Assembly: GCA_002421685.1 (NCBI GenBank)
Contig: DISB01000022.1
Span: 1 to 28,714, forward strand
Source: Bacteroidetes bacterium UBA6221
Lineage (GTDB): Bacteria; Bacteroidota; Bacteroidia; Chitinophagales; Chitinophagaceae
Length of the DNA: 28,714 bases
Direction of reading: 5' to 3'
Positions 13,387-21,717 of the stretch are shown here, one piece after another (position 1 is the stretch's first letter; every line of letters starts with the position of its first letter). The notes under the pieces were generated by a model that had not been told where the DNA came from, did no database searches, and saw only the letters and a list, made by a program, of their open reading frames with translations. Position numbers and translations under genes: made by a program.

Positions 13387-15525
13387 CTAAAAGTTGTTCA
13401 CGTTGTACTTGATCTTTGCCTTCGCCTTCAGTTGGTTGCCTATTTCTGAACTTACGGCGTTTTTGGTTTCCATCTGCATCATTTCCCGCTCCCTCATGAT
13501 AAAGGTTTGGTCCTGTCCCTGTTCTTTGTAACGGGCTTTTACCGTAATGAAAACCACACCAGACTGTTCTTTAACGGGTTTAGACAGCGTATTAAGTTTC
13601 AGCCCGTCGTAAAAAGCATAACCAACAGCTTTGGGCGCGTAGCCCATGTTGCCAGTAAAGGAGTTGTTGCCCCTTATGGAGTCTGCCGTCATTACCTGCA
13701 CCCCGGCTGCGGCGGCTATTTCAGCCAGCGATTTTTTCGATTCGTACTTTTTGGCAAGTATTTCGGCTTTCTTATCATTCCTCACCATCGGCTCTATATT
13801 GGCGCGCAGCAGTGTATCCAGTTCCATCGGCCCGGCTTTTCTTATCCCCGACAGCTTGGCGACAACATATTTGCCGTTCAACTGAAACACCTGTGATACA
13901 TCTCCCACTTCCGCATTATACATCCATTTGATGATATCCCTGGAAGGGCCCAGGCCATATACCGTAAAGTCTGATACCTTTATATTATCGGCAACAAGTT
14001 TCTGGTGTTTGTTTTTCTCAACAGCCTCGTCAAATGCCTTGGCTGAGGTACTGGCTGCCGCAAATTCTGTCGCCTTCGTGTACACTTCATTTTCTGTTTC
14101 ATCACCCGCAAACAGCGGTTTTGATATGATAGCCAGCTTAGCAGCGGTTTTGTATGCTCCGTGGCGCAGAATTTCTATATAGTGATACCCTGAATAACCG
14201 CCGCTTTCCACTTTTACCGTTTTGGTATCGCCGGGTTTGTTCTCAAAGATAAAATCGCTGAACTCTTTAACCAGGCCGTCTTTTTGAGAAAACGGGAATG
14301 TGTATTCTCCGCCTTTTTCTTTGCTGCCTGCATCGTCAGAATATTTCTGAACCATTTCAGCAAAAGATGCACCGGCCTTTATGGCGGCCACTACACTGTC
14401 TATTCTCATTTTTGCTACGCTGTCCTCCAGTACCGGCTGACCCCTTTCTGCTGTTTTAATAAGTATATGCCTGCAGGTAACAGAATCGGGGTACATTTTC
14501 TTGTCCACCACCTTTACAAGCTTGTAGCCCTCATTCTCGTACACAGGGCCCAGCACTGCGCCCGGCGCCATATTGAAGATAGAATCAGCATACATAGACT
14601 TCAGGTCTTCTTTCATGCGGTAAGCGCCATTGAATGACTCATCCGAATTCCTGTTCACAAAACTTTCATCATCGGTAGCGGTGGCAAAATCAGTTTTTAT
14701 TTCGTTGAGAACGCCCAGTGCGCGCGCAGTATCGTCTTTTGCAGGCAGTACGTTGAAGGCAACATATTCTATACTGCGGGTATTCTCTTCGTTATAAAAT
14801 TCAGTTTTATGCTGCTCCATGTAGTTCTTAAAATCGGCGTCAGACAGTTTTACTTCCTCGTCTTTCACCAGGTCATAAGTAAGTGCTACAAAATCTACAT
14901 TTGCCATGCTGGCCTGCTGCTCTGCCCTGGCTTCTACCAGGAACTTCGGCATATACACGGCAGCGGTAAACATAGTATTGTATTTCTTAGACAGGCTATT
15001 GCGCAGAATATAAGCTTTATATGTTTCCCAATGCTGGCGCGCCTTACCTGTGGGGTCCAGTTGGTCTACCTGCTGTTCGAACAACTTAACGTATTGAGGA
15101 TCGAACATTTTAGTATCAGGATTGATGAATGCCTGGTAGCCTTTAACACCCGCGTCGGGGTCATTGCCATATATCAGGTCTTTTTTCTCTGCTTCAGTAA
15201 CGGTGAGCCCCAGTTTATCAGCCTGTTCCATTATCAGCTGTTCCTTCACCAGGTCCTCCAGTGCCATAGAATTAAGCTGCGCGCGGAAATTGTCGTCTAT
15301 AGTTTGCGTGCTGCCATACAGTGTCTCGTAATCTTTGTTGCGCTGCGAATAGGCTATATAATCAATCTTTTCGCCGTTCACTTTTGCTATGGAAGAATCG
15401 TCGCCGAACAAACTGCTGGTTCTGCTGCTGAGTGCATCCATCAATATAAAGGCCACCAATGCCAATGCAATAATCCCGCCTGCGAGTTTTGCATACTTCG
15501 TCCTGATCTTCTGTATTACAGACAT
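13387..15525 (-). CDS. membrane-anchored periplasmic peptidyl-prolyl isomerase (SurA/PpiD-like)
   Basis: The 712-residue protein has a short cytoplasmic N-terminus and one membrane anchor at about residues 13-33 (LAGGIIALALVAFILMDAL). A SurA-type N-terminal chaperone region follows (VNGEKIDYIAYSQRNKDYE onward). A parvulin/PPIC domain is at about 345-455 (CRHILIKTAERGQ, AGASFAEMVQKYSDDAGSKEKGGEY). A second, diverged segment near 560-690 may be an inactive parvulin. It should assist folding of exported and outer-membrane proteins, consistent with a T9SS-rich, porin-rich envelope. The start ATG lies 35 bases downstream of a perfect -7 element, and a terminator follows. Confidence 0.92.
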   Translation of the reverse strand: MSVIQKIRTKYAKLAGGIIALALVAFILMDALSSRTSSLFGDDSSIAKVNGEKIDYIAYSQRNKDYETLYGSTQTIDDNFRAQLNSMALEDLVKEQLIMEQADKLGLTVTEAEKKDLIYGNDPDAGVKGYQAFINPDTKMFDPQYVKLFEQQVDQLDPTGKARQHWETYKAYILRNSLSKKYNTMFTAAVYMPKFLVEARAEQQASMANVDFVALTYDLVKDEEVKLSDADFKNYMEQHKTEFYNEENTRSIEYVAFNVLPAKDDTARALGVLNEIKTDFATATDDESFVNRNSDESFNGAYRMKEDLKSMYADSIFNMAPGAVLGPVYENEGYKLVKVVDKKMYPDSVTCRHILIKTAERGQPVLEDSVAKMRIDSVVAAIKAGASFAEMVQKYSDDAGSKEKGGEYTFPFSQKDGLVKEFSDFIFENKPGDTKTVKVESGGYSGYHYIEILRHGAYKTAAKLAIISKPLFAGDETENEVYTKATEFAAASTSAKAFDEAVEKNKHQKLVADNIKVSDFTVYGLGPSRDIIKWMYNAEVGDVSQVFQLNGKYVVAKLSGIRKAGPMELDTLLRANIEPMVRNDKKAEILAKKYESKKSLAEIAAAAGVQVMTADSIRGNNSFTGNMGYAPKAVGYAFYDGLKLNTLSKPVKEQSGVVFITVKARYKEQGQDQTFIMREREMMQMETKNAVSSEIGNQLKAKAKIKYNVNNF

Positions 15526-15560
15526 ATAATAATAGGTTCTGACTTTTGTTGTAAGGACGG

Positions 15561-15568
15561 CAAATTTA
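15561..15568 (-). promoter_or_regulatory. -7 promoter element TAAATTTG for the SurA/PpiD-like gene
   Basis: This is a perfect TAnnTTTG on the minus strand, 35 bases before the ATG at 15525. It marks the left promoter of the divergent intergenic region that holds the DnaA-box cluster. Confidence 0.6.
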
Positions 15569-15763
15569 TATGAAAAAATGTGATTTTGGCTATAGGACGA
15601 CTTTTTAATGCATTATTTACCGCATCAAGACCCATAGACCGAAAAATATATAACTGTGAATTAGTTATTCAGCCTGATATGTTAGTGGACGTGAATAAGC
15701 GCCATTTTGAGGGCAGGTTATCAAGTATTTAGCTTATGTTAATGCGATTTTATTTTTTTGTTA

Positions 15764-15971
15764 TGTGGGTAACCCTGTTTATCCCCAGCCATCTACGATA
15801 TTAAGATACCAAAAATTCCCCACAGGAAATGTAATTCACAATAAGCGAATTTCTGTGGGAAAGCTCATTTAACGCATATTTATCGTGTGGATAAACATAG
15901 AATTATACGGGTAAGAGTTCTCTTGTGTAACTTTGCAAGCGGAATTGAGAAATTATACCCCCAAATCCACA
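15764..15971. other. candidate chromosomal replication origin (DnaA-box cluster)
   Basis: Six 9-mers resembling the DnaA box TTATCCACA lie within 208 bases of a non-coding region. They are TTACCCACA (15764-15772, minus), TTATCCCCA (15779-15787, plus), TTCCCCACA (15816-15824, plus), TTTCCCACA (15854-15862, minus), TTATCCACA, a perfect match (15886-15894, minus), and AAATCCACA (15963-15971, plus). AT-rich tracts flank the cluster at 15741-15763 and 15991-16023 and could unwind. Dominant gene direction switches here from minus to plus, and parS sites lie 5-6 kb to the right. The rest of 15526-16023 holds only the two divergent promoters. The dnaA gene is not in the window. Confidence 0.6.
15928..15935 (+). 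promoter_or_regulatory. -7 promoter element TAACTTTG for nadA
   Basis: This is a perfect TAnnTTTG, 88 bases before the nadA ATG. The resulting leader would include the last DnaA-box-like 9-mer and the AT-rich tract. Confidence 0.55.
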
Positions 15972-16023
15972 GCCCTAATTAATAGTAGTCCTTTTTTAAA
16001 AAGCTTTTTTATTATTTATTACA

Positions 16024-17031
16024 ATGGTTGATAACATAGAATTTGCTGCTGCAGCTTTAGAAAAGATAGGTTACCTGAATATAGAAATTGACCCTACCCT
16101 CGATCTTTTTAAAGAAATAGAACGTTTAAAGAAAGAGAAGAACGCCATACTCCTGGCGCATTATTACCAGGAACCTGATATACAGGATGTGGCAGATTAT
16201 ATAGGCGACAGCCTGGGCCTTGCGCAAAAAGCTGAAGCTACTAACGCTGATATGATAGTTTTTGCCGGCGTGCACTTTATGGCGGAAACTGCCAAAATAC
16301 TGAACCCCGGGAAAAAAGTACTCCTGCCCGATCTTAAAGCAGGATGTTCATTGAGCGATAGTTGCCCTCCGCCTATATTTAAGGCTTTTAAGGATAAGCA
16401 TCCTGACCACCTGGTGATATCTTATATCAATTGTTCGGCCGGGATAAAGGCTTTGAGCGATATTATCTGCACTTCTTCCAACGCCAGGGCAATAGTTGAC
16501 AGCCTGCCTGCGAACCAGGAAATCATTTTTGCACCCGATAAAAACCTGGGGGCCTATATCAACAAAGTATCAGGACGGAACATGTTATTGTGGAACGGGG
16601 CCTGCATTGTTCATGAGCTTTTCTCACTGGAAAAAATTACGCGTTTAAAAGAACGGCACAGAGATGCATTGGTTATAGCTCACCCGGAATGCGAAGAGGC
16701 TGTGTTAAAAGTTGCCGATTTTATCGGGTCAACCACGCAACTGCTTAATTATACAAAGAAGAGCCGGACGAATATATTTATTGTTGCTACGGAAACAGGT
16801 ATACTGCACCAGATGCAGCAACTGTCGCCGGGCAAAACCTTTATACCCGCGCCGCCGGACAACGCTTGCGCCTGCAACGACTGCCCGCATATGAAACTTA
16901 ATACCCTGGAAAAGCTATACCTCTGTATGAAATACGAATTGCCTGAAATAACCATGGATGAGGAAATTAGGATAGCTGCTAAAAAGCCTATCGATAAGAT
17001 GCTGGAGCTTAGCAGGCAACTGGGTATTTAG
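16024..17031 (+). CDS. nadA: quinolinate synthase
   Basis: The 335-residue enzyme condenses iminoaspartate with dihydroxyacetone phosphate to quinolinate in de novo NAD synthesis, using a [4Fe-4S] cluster. Three conserved cysteines are visible: Cys108 in LKAGCSLSDSC, Cys194 in NGACIVHELF and Cys287 in CNDCPHMKLNTLEKL. Other family motifs include LLAHYYQEPDIQDVADYIGD and FAGVHFMAETAKIL. Length matches the family. nadB and nadC are not adjacent, so the pathway is split. The gene lies directly beside the candidate replication origin and reads away from it. Confidence 0.97.
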   Translation: MVDNIEFAAAALEKIGYLNIEIDPTLDLFKEIERLKKEKNAILLAHYYQEPDIQDVADYIGDSLGLAQKAEATNADMIVFAGVHFMAETAKILNPGKKVLLPDLKAGCSLSDSCPPPIFKAFKDKHPDHLVISYINCSAGIKALSDIICTSSNARAIVDSLPANQEIIFAPDKNLGAYINKVSGRNMLLWNGACIVHELFSLEKITRLKERHRDALVIAHPECEEAVLKVADFIGSTTQLLNYTKKSRTNIFIVATETGILHQMQQLSPGKTFIPAPPDNACACNDCPHMKLNTLEKLYLCMKYELPEITMDEEIRIAAKKPIDKMLELSRQLGI

Positions 17032-17145
17032 CTATTGTCATAATAGTCCGGTAACTGTAAAATTGACCATTGATTTTTGTTTTCATGTCAAATATTCTGT
17101 ATTTTGGTACACTAATCTATTTGTATAACAGAAAAAGGGAATACT

Positions 17146-19089
17146 ATGACAAAATTCAACTTTTTATCATTAATGCTGCTTGCAATACTGGGTTTACCGG
17201 TATTATCAGCAGCACAGGTCAGAATGGGCGCCTGGGGCGATACAGCCAATGCAGCCAACAATAATTTTTATATTGACTATGTAGGAGGAAGGGTATCAAT
17301 ATCTGCGCCTTCTTCACTGGCAGGACCGGTGACCTACACTACTGCCAACGATGGGGGCGGTTCTACTAACGAATGGGGTGGTTCTATAAGTGGCTTGCCA
17401 AGTCCGTTGCTCAACGTAGCAGTTATAAAGGCTGATCCCTACGAAGCATGTGGTACATTAACCAATGCCAGCGCCATAAGCGGCAATATAGCCCTGATAA
17501 AAAGGGGAAATTGCGAATTTGGCGCCAAGGCCCTAGCTGCCCAGAATGCCGGTGCAGTAGCGGTTGTCATTGTGAATAACATACCGGGACCACCGGTAGG
17601 AATGGGAGCAGGAGCGCAAGGAGCAGGAGTTACCATACCTGTTATCATGGTATCTGATGTTGATGGCGCAGCTATTGAAACTGCCCTGGGAAGCGGCGCT
17701 GTTACTATGTCTATGAGCGTATGGAGCAATGGTTATACTACTGATATCGGGTTTGTTGACAGGGGCTTGTCTCTGTGGCATTCATACTCAATACCATTGA
17801 ACCAAGTGAAAAATGCCGGTTCTATGCCTTATAAAGGTTTTAACGGAGCCGTGATAGGTAACTTCGGAACAACTACAGTAAATAACATTACACTTAAAGC
17901 AACCCTGCGCTGGACACCAACAGGCGGATCAACTTCTGTAGTACGTACTGACTCAATCAACATCGCAAGTTTTACGACCCTCGATTCTATCCTGACACCG
18001 TTCATGGATATGAACTACAATCTTGCACCTACAACGACAGGACGTTATGATATGGATTATGAACTGAGTTCATCGTCATCTACCGACCAATTTCTTGGGG
18101 ATAACAAAGCCAGTTATTCTTTTTATGTAACTGACCAGGTATATTCAAAGGGAAGGTATGATTTTGCTAATCACAAGCCCTATTCAAGTATCAGCTATCG
18201 CCTGGGTAGTGGTGCGGAGTTTACCTGGGGACCGTTAATGTACATGGAGAAGGCAAAATATGTTTTCGAAAGCGTACAGATATCACTTTCAAAACCAAAT
18301 GCACAGACAGACAACAGCATGGCTGGCCAGGGCACTGCAAATGTATTTGTATGGGAATGGGTTGATGGAAACGGAGACAGCATCATGACCGGTGACGAGT
18401 GCGACATAGTTGGCCTTGGTACAAAACCATTTGTAGCCGGGGATACTTCCAGCCAGGTGCATACAGTTGAAATAAAGGACGCAAGTGATGGTGTAAGCGC
18501 AGTACCATCAAAAGCAAACACATGGTATTGGGTAACAGTAGGTGTTCCTACCAACTTATACCTGGCTGTTGACGGGGTGAGCAACTACTTTGTAAGGGCC
18601 TGGGGCAGGTCAAAGGCCACAGCAAGAACACGTGAGCCATATGCCCCTATGTATAGCGGCGTTTACAGCAACTTCCTGGGTACCAACACACCGGCGCAGC
18701 ACTTCCCGTTCGAGGGATATTACTGGTTAGAAGATTCTATCAGGTTTTCTCAGCAGAGGAACGGCCTGGTACCCTCTGTGCCTGTGCAGATGTCATTGTT
18801 CCCGGTTAGCGTAGCAGAAACAGGAAAAAATGCTTCATTGGACATAAAACTTTATCCAAACCCGGCTACTGAAGTGTTGAATGTGTCGCTTAACCTGGAC
18901 AACCAGGCCAGGCAGATCAACTATACTACTATGAACGCATTGGGTGTAGTATTGCAGCAGGAAACACATACTAATGTTACAAACGATAAATATACCATAG
19001 CAACCTCTGGGCTGCCTTCAGGCACTTATTTTGTTGTTATTGATATAGACGGCAGGAGCATGGTGCGTAAGTTTTCGGTCGTTAAGTAA
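17146..19089 (+). CDS. secreted PA-domain protein with T9SS type A sorting domain
   Basis: This 647-residue protein has a signal peptide (residues 1-24, ending SAAQ). A protease-associated (PA) domain follows at about 85-195 (GNIALIKRGNCEFGAKALAA, AGAVAVVIVNN, VTIPVIMVSDVDGAAI). A long beta-rich middle comes next, and a C-terminal type A sorting domain fills 565-647 (LYPNPATEVLNV, GLPSGTYFVVIDIDG, RKFSVVK). It should be exported to the surface or medium by the type IX system. PA domains usually accompany secreted peptidases, but I see no catalytic motif of a known protease family in the remaining sequence, so it may be a binding or structural protein. It ends at a terminator shared with the convergent amidohydrolase gene. 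Confidence 0.88.
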   Translation: MTKFNFLSLMLLAILGLPVLSAAQVRMGAWGDTANAANNNFYIDYVGGRVSISAPSSLAGPVTYTTANDGGGSTNEWGGSISGLPSPLLNVAVIKADPYEACGTLTNASAISGNIALIKRGNCEFGAKALAAQNAGAVAVVIVNNIPGPPVGMGAGAQGAGVTIPVIMVSDVDGAAIETALGSGAVTMSMSVWSNGYTTDIGFVDRGLSLWHSYSIPLNQVKNAGSMPYKGFNGAVIGNFGTTTVNNITLKATLRWTPTGGSTSVVRTDSINIASFTTLDSILTPFMDMNYNLAPTTTGRYDMDYELSSSSSTDQFLGDNKASYSFYVTDQVYSKGRYDFANHKPYSSISYRLGSGAEFTWGPLMYMEKAKYVFESVQISLSKPNAQTDNSMAGQGTANVFVWEWVDGNGDSIMTGDECDIVGLGTKPFVAGDTSSQVHTVEIKDASDGVSAVPSKANTWYWVTVGVPTNLYLAVDGVSNYFVRAWGRSKATARTREPYAPMYSGVYSNFLGTNTPAQHFPFEGYYWLEDSIRFSQQRNGLVPSVPVQMSLFPVSVAETGKNASLDIKLYPNPATEVLNVSLNLDNQARQINYTTMNALGVVLQQETHTNVTNDKYTIATSGLPSGTYFVVIDIDGRSMVRKFSVVK

Positions 19090-19113
19090 ACGAATATTTT
19101 TAATCATTTTCTG

Positions 19114-19147
19114 AAAGACAGGGGCCAATCATTTGGCCCCTGTCTTT
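19114..19147. terminator. bidirectional terminator overlapping the amidohydrolase stop
   Basis: A perfect 15-bp stem (AAAGACAGGGGCCAA at 19114-19128 with 19133-19147) has a 4-base loop and a T-run on the plus side. The loop contains part of the amidohydrolase TGA (19129-19131), and the right arm encodes its last residues. Confidence 0.9.
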
Positions 19148-20775
19148 TTATAAACGGTTTTCCCTTTTACAATTGTTTGTATAACATTTGTTGTTAACAA
19201 CTCTCCCTCTGAAACCTGCATTATGTCTTTGTCCAGTATTATTATATCCGCATCTTTTCCCGGCTCCAGGCTACCCTTCTCTTTTTCCCAAAAGACACTT
19301 TTTGCAGCCCAGTAGGTCATACCCAGTAAGGCTTCTTTGCGGCTTAGTTTATTTTCTGCTAGAAAACCATTTTCAGGATTACCGTTTTTGTCTTTCCGTG
19401 CGACTGCTGTATAAAAGGTTGCTATGGGGTTAATTGCCTCTACAGGGAAATCTGTTCCGAGTGCTATCCACCCGTTTTGCTCCAGCAGCTTTTTATAAGC
19501 ATAAGCTGTAGGCAATCTATCGTTCCCGAGCCTATCTCCTGCCCAAGGCATATCCGATATGGCATGAGTAGGTTGTACAGAAGGAACTATTTTATAGGTA
19601 GAAAACCAATTATAGTCCTGATAATCAACAACTTGTGCATGTTCTATACGCCAGCGTAAATCGTTATTTTTTGGTAGAAATTGGCTATAAAGCCTGAGAA
19701 TCGTACGGTTTGCACTGTCCCCTATGGCATGTGTGCATAGCTGCAAATTATGGGCCTTGGCGAGGGTAGCAATTTCCTTCATTTTGCTCATGTCTGACAG
19801 CAACATACCCCAATGGCCCGGCATGTCTTGATATTCTTTTAGAAGGCATGCACCCCTGCTGCCTAAAGCACCATCCGCGTAGAGCTTTATACCATTGATT
19901 TGAAACTGCCCTTTTTTATAAAAACCATCTGCAGCATAAGTTTTTAATGTGCTATCGTCCTGTGCCAGTAATACCGAATTAGCAATACTCAACTTATCTT
20001 GCGCATAGAGTTGTTTCAGCAGTGCTATTACATCTGCCTTCACCCCGCAGTCCACAACACCCGTAAGGCCGAGTGAGAAACATTCCTGTTCTGCTGCTTG
20101 AAGATATTTTGTTGCTTCTGCTACGGGAGGTAAAGCAGGGATAATATTTTCTATAGGCTCCGTAGCATTGTCTATTAATATACCAGTCAGCGTTCCATTC
20201 TTTTTCTCAATAATACCGCCGCCAATAACCGTTTGTTCAGTGATACCAGCCATCTCCAGTGCTTTCTGATTGCACAATACTGCATGCCCATCTACTCTTT
20301 TTAGTATCACTGGTTTATGCGGAAAGAGACTATCCAGGGCCTTCTTATCAGGGAATTCCTTTACGGCCCAGTCGTTCTGATCCCAACCGCGCCCATATAT
20401 CCAGTCAAGGGTATTTGTTTTATCGTACTCTATAAGTTTCGCCAGTATCTCTTCATAAGAGGTTGTACCTACCAGGTCAAGCCGGTATGAACTTAATCCA
20501 TAACCACTGAAATGGCAATGCGCGTCTATAAATCCGGGGTATATGTACTTATCTTCTACGTTGATGATGGTACCAGCTTCATATTTGTCTCGTATATACT
20601 CACGAGTTCCTGTTTCAAGCACCTTTCCGTCTTTTATGGCCAGGGCTTCTTGTGTACTGAATTGACTGTCTGTCGAATACACCTTAGCTGCAAATATCAC
20701 CACATCTACCCGCTCTTTGGTTCTACAGGATGCTAGGAGCATTATCAATAAACCATAAACTGTTATTATGCGCAT
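19129..20775 (-). CDS. amidohydrolase-family lipoprotein (YtcJ-like)
   Basis: The 548-residue protein begins with a lipoprotein signal (MRIITVYGLLIMLLASC, lipobox LASC with Cys17), so it is probably anchored in the envelope. The TIM-barrel metal site appears as PGFIDAHCHF (His86, His88), a His in QLCTHAIGDSANR near 347 and Asp in GTDFPVE near 440. The closing GSLEPGKDADIIILDKDI strand is typical of the amidohydrolase 3/YtcJ group, whose members hydrolyse amide or formamide bonds. The substrate is unknown. The promoter region carries three parS sites, the nearest 15 bases before the ATG. The gene looks more AT-rich by eye than mnmG nearby. Confidence 0.9.
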   Translation of the reverse strand: MRIITVYGLLIMLLASCRTKERVDVVIFAAKVYSTDSQFSTQEALAIKDGKVLETGTREYIRDKYEAGTIINVEDKYIYPGFIDAHCHFSGYGLSSYRLDLVGTTSYEEILAKLIEYDKTNTLDWIYGRGWDQNDWAVKEFPDKKALDSLFPHKPVILKRVDGHAVLCNQKALEMAGITEQTVIGGGIIEKKNGTLTGILIDNATEPIENIIPALPPVAEATKYLQAAEQECFSLGLTGVVDCGVKADVIALLKQLYAQDKLSIANSVLLAQDDSTLKTYAADGFYKKGQFQINGIKLYADGALGSRGACLLKEYQDMPGHWGMLLSDMSKMKEIATLAKAHNLQLCTHAIGDSANRTILRLYSQFLPKNNDLRWRIEHAQVVDYQDYNWFSTYKIVPSVQPTHAISDMPWAGDRLGNDRLPTAYAYKKLLEQNGWIALGTDFPVEAINPIATFYTAVARKDKNGNPENGFLAENKLSRKEALLGMTYWAAKSVFWEKEKGSLEPGKDADIIILDKDIMQVSEGELLTTNVIQTIVKGKTVYKKTGAK

Positions 20776-20789
20776 ATTGGTATTGGTTT

Positions 20790-20805
20790 TGTTCCACGTG
20801 GAACT
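20790..20805. promoter_or_regulatory. parS site 1 (ParB-binding centromere)
   Basis: The core GTTCCACGTGGAAC (20791-20804) is a perfect 14-bp palindrome. It closely matches the broadly conserved bacterial parS TGTTtCACGTGaAACA recognised by ParB. Confidence 0.85.
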
Positions 20806-20831
20806 ATAAAACTAATGATTTTGTTGAGTAA

Positions 20832-20847
20832 TGTTTCACGTGGAACT
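20832..20847. promoter_or_regulatory. parS site 2
   Basis: The core GTTTCACGTGGAAC (20833-20846) matches the general parS consensus with one substitution. It lies 42 bases after site 1. Confidence 0.88.
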
Positions 20848-20871
20848 AATATGTCTTACTGGAAGCAAATT

Positions 20872-20887
20872 TGTTCCACGTGGAACG
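20872..20887. promoter_or_regulatory. parS site 3
   Basis: The core GTTCCACGTGGAAC (20873-20886) is identical to site 1 and lies 40 bases after site 2. Confidence 0.85.
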
Positions 20888-20947
20888 GAGATTGCAAAGA
20901 CGAGGCCTGTAAGCACTGACTGTTGTATATGTTGTTGATAATCAATG

Positions 20948-21625
20948 CTAAAGCGTATACCCAACACCAACTCTAAAGTTTAGCAAGCTATTTTCACCAT
21001 ACGCCATTGGCGCAAACGATCCCAAATTATGTGGACTTAAAGTAATGTTTGTGGAGCTAGTGATAAAAAGACGATGGAAGGAGTATTTGGTGGTATGATT
21101 GATACCTACTTGTAAGTCGCTAAGAGTAGTTTGCCTGGTGCGGTCTTCCGTAATATTACCATCGCTAAAAGCACGACGCGTGTAAGCGTCTGTTCTGTCA
21201 TTTAGTGTGGTAAGGGCTGTTATTCCTAAATAGCTCTTGAAGTTTTTAAGAAGAGGACAATTGTCCCGTAAAAATGAGCAGGATAGGTCATATTGTGCAG
21301 AAATTCCGAAGTCGAAATTGTTATTAGTTACGGTTAAACCTATTGTTTCGCTAATAATGGGGTCATCCCATATGCATATAGGTTTCGGGTATTGCGCAGC
21401 GTAACTGTATTTATACTGCGTGGAGCTGATTTCAAAAGCAAGCCGTCCATTTGTTTCATACCTCAGGAAGAGTTGCTTTTCCCAATAACAGTGTTTAATG
21501 CCGTCTTTTACTGATGTAACGTCGAATGTATTCCCAACCCCCGTTCTGAATCCGGCAGAAATCCCCTGTGCAGCGGTGGTGTAGCTAATAATAGATAGAA
21601 GAATGATTGAGCCCACATATTTCAT
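20948..21625 (-). CDS. small secreted beta-barrel-like protein, unknown
   Basis: The 225-residue protein has a signal peptide (MKYVGSIILLSIISYTTAAQ). The remainder alternates short strands rich in Tyr, Thr and Gly, such as GISAGFRTGVGNTFDV, FDFGISAQYDLSCSF and SLLNFRVGVGYTL at the C-terminus, which fits a small outer-membrane barrel. Two Cys in SCSFLRDNC may form a disulfide. I recognise no named family. The ATG at 21625 is preferred over the frame start at 21679 because it begins the signal. The gene is AT-rich by eye and lies between the parS cluster and mnmG, with which it shares a 92-base divergent promoter region. An 8-bp inverted repeat (ATCGTTTT at 21631-21638 with 21653-21660) sits there. 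Confidence 0.65.
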   Translation of the reverse strand: MKYVGSIILLSIISYTTAAQGISAGFRTGVGNTFDVTSVKDGIKHCYWEKQLFLRYETNGRLAFEISSTQYKYSYAAQYPKPICIWDDPIISETIGLTVTNNNFDFGISAQYDLSCSFLRDNCPLLKNFKSYLGITALTTLNDRTDAYTRRAFSDGNITEDRTRQTTLSDLQVGINHTTKYSFHRLFITSSTNITLSPHNLGSFAPMAYGENSLLNFRVGVGYTL

Positions 21626-21702
21626 AGCGTATCGTTTTAATAAAATTAACGAAAAACGATATTCAATACCTACCAACACGATATTTTAATACCCATCCTT
21701 CG

Positions 21703-21710
21703 TAACTTTG
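21703..21710 (+). promoter_or_regulatory. -7 promoter element TAACTTTG abutting the mnmG start
   Basis: A perfect TAnnTTTG ends seven bases before the mnmG ATG, so the transcript would start at or within a few bases of the start codon. Confidence 0.65.
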
Positions 21711-21717
21711 CGCCCTT

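Noticed and set aside
14809..15573. 254-aa plus-strand open frame opposite the SurA/PpiD-like gene
   Set aside because: It is an antisense shadow of a well-supported gene with recognisable domains, and its Cys/His/Tyr-rich product resembles no family.
15976..15988. TAATTAATAGTAG run next to a DnaA-box-like 9-mer, resembling a DnaA-trio
   Set aside because: As I read it, the TAG repeats have the wrong polarity relative to the adjacent box, and only three triplets are present, so I did not count them as origin evidence.
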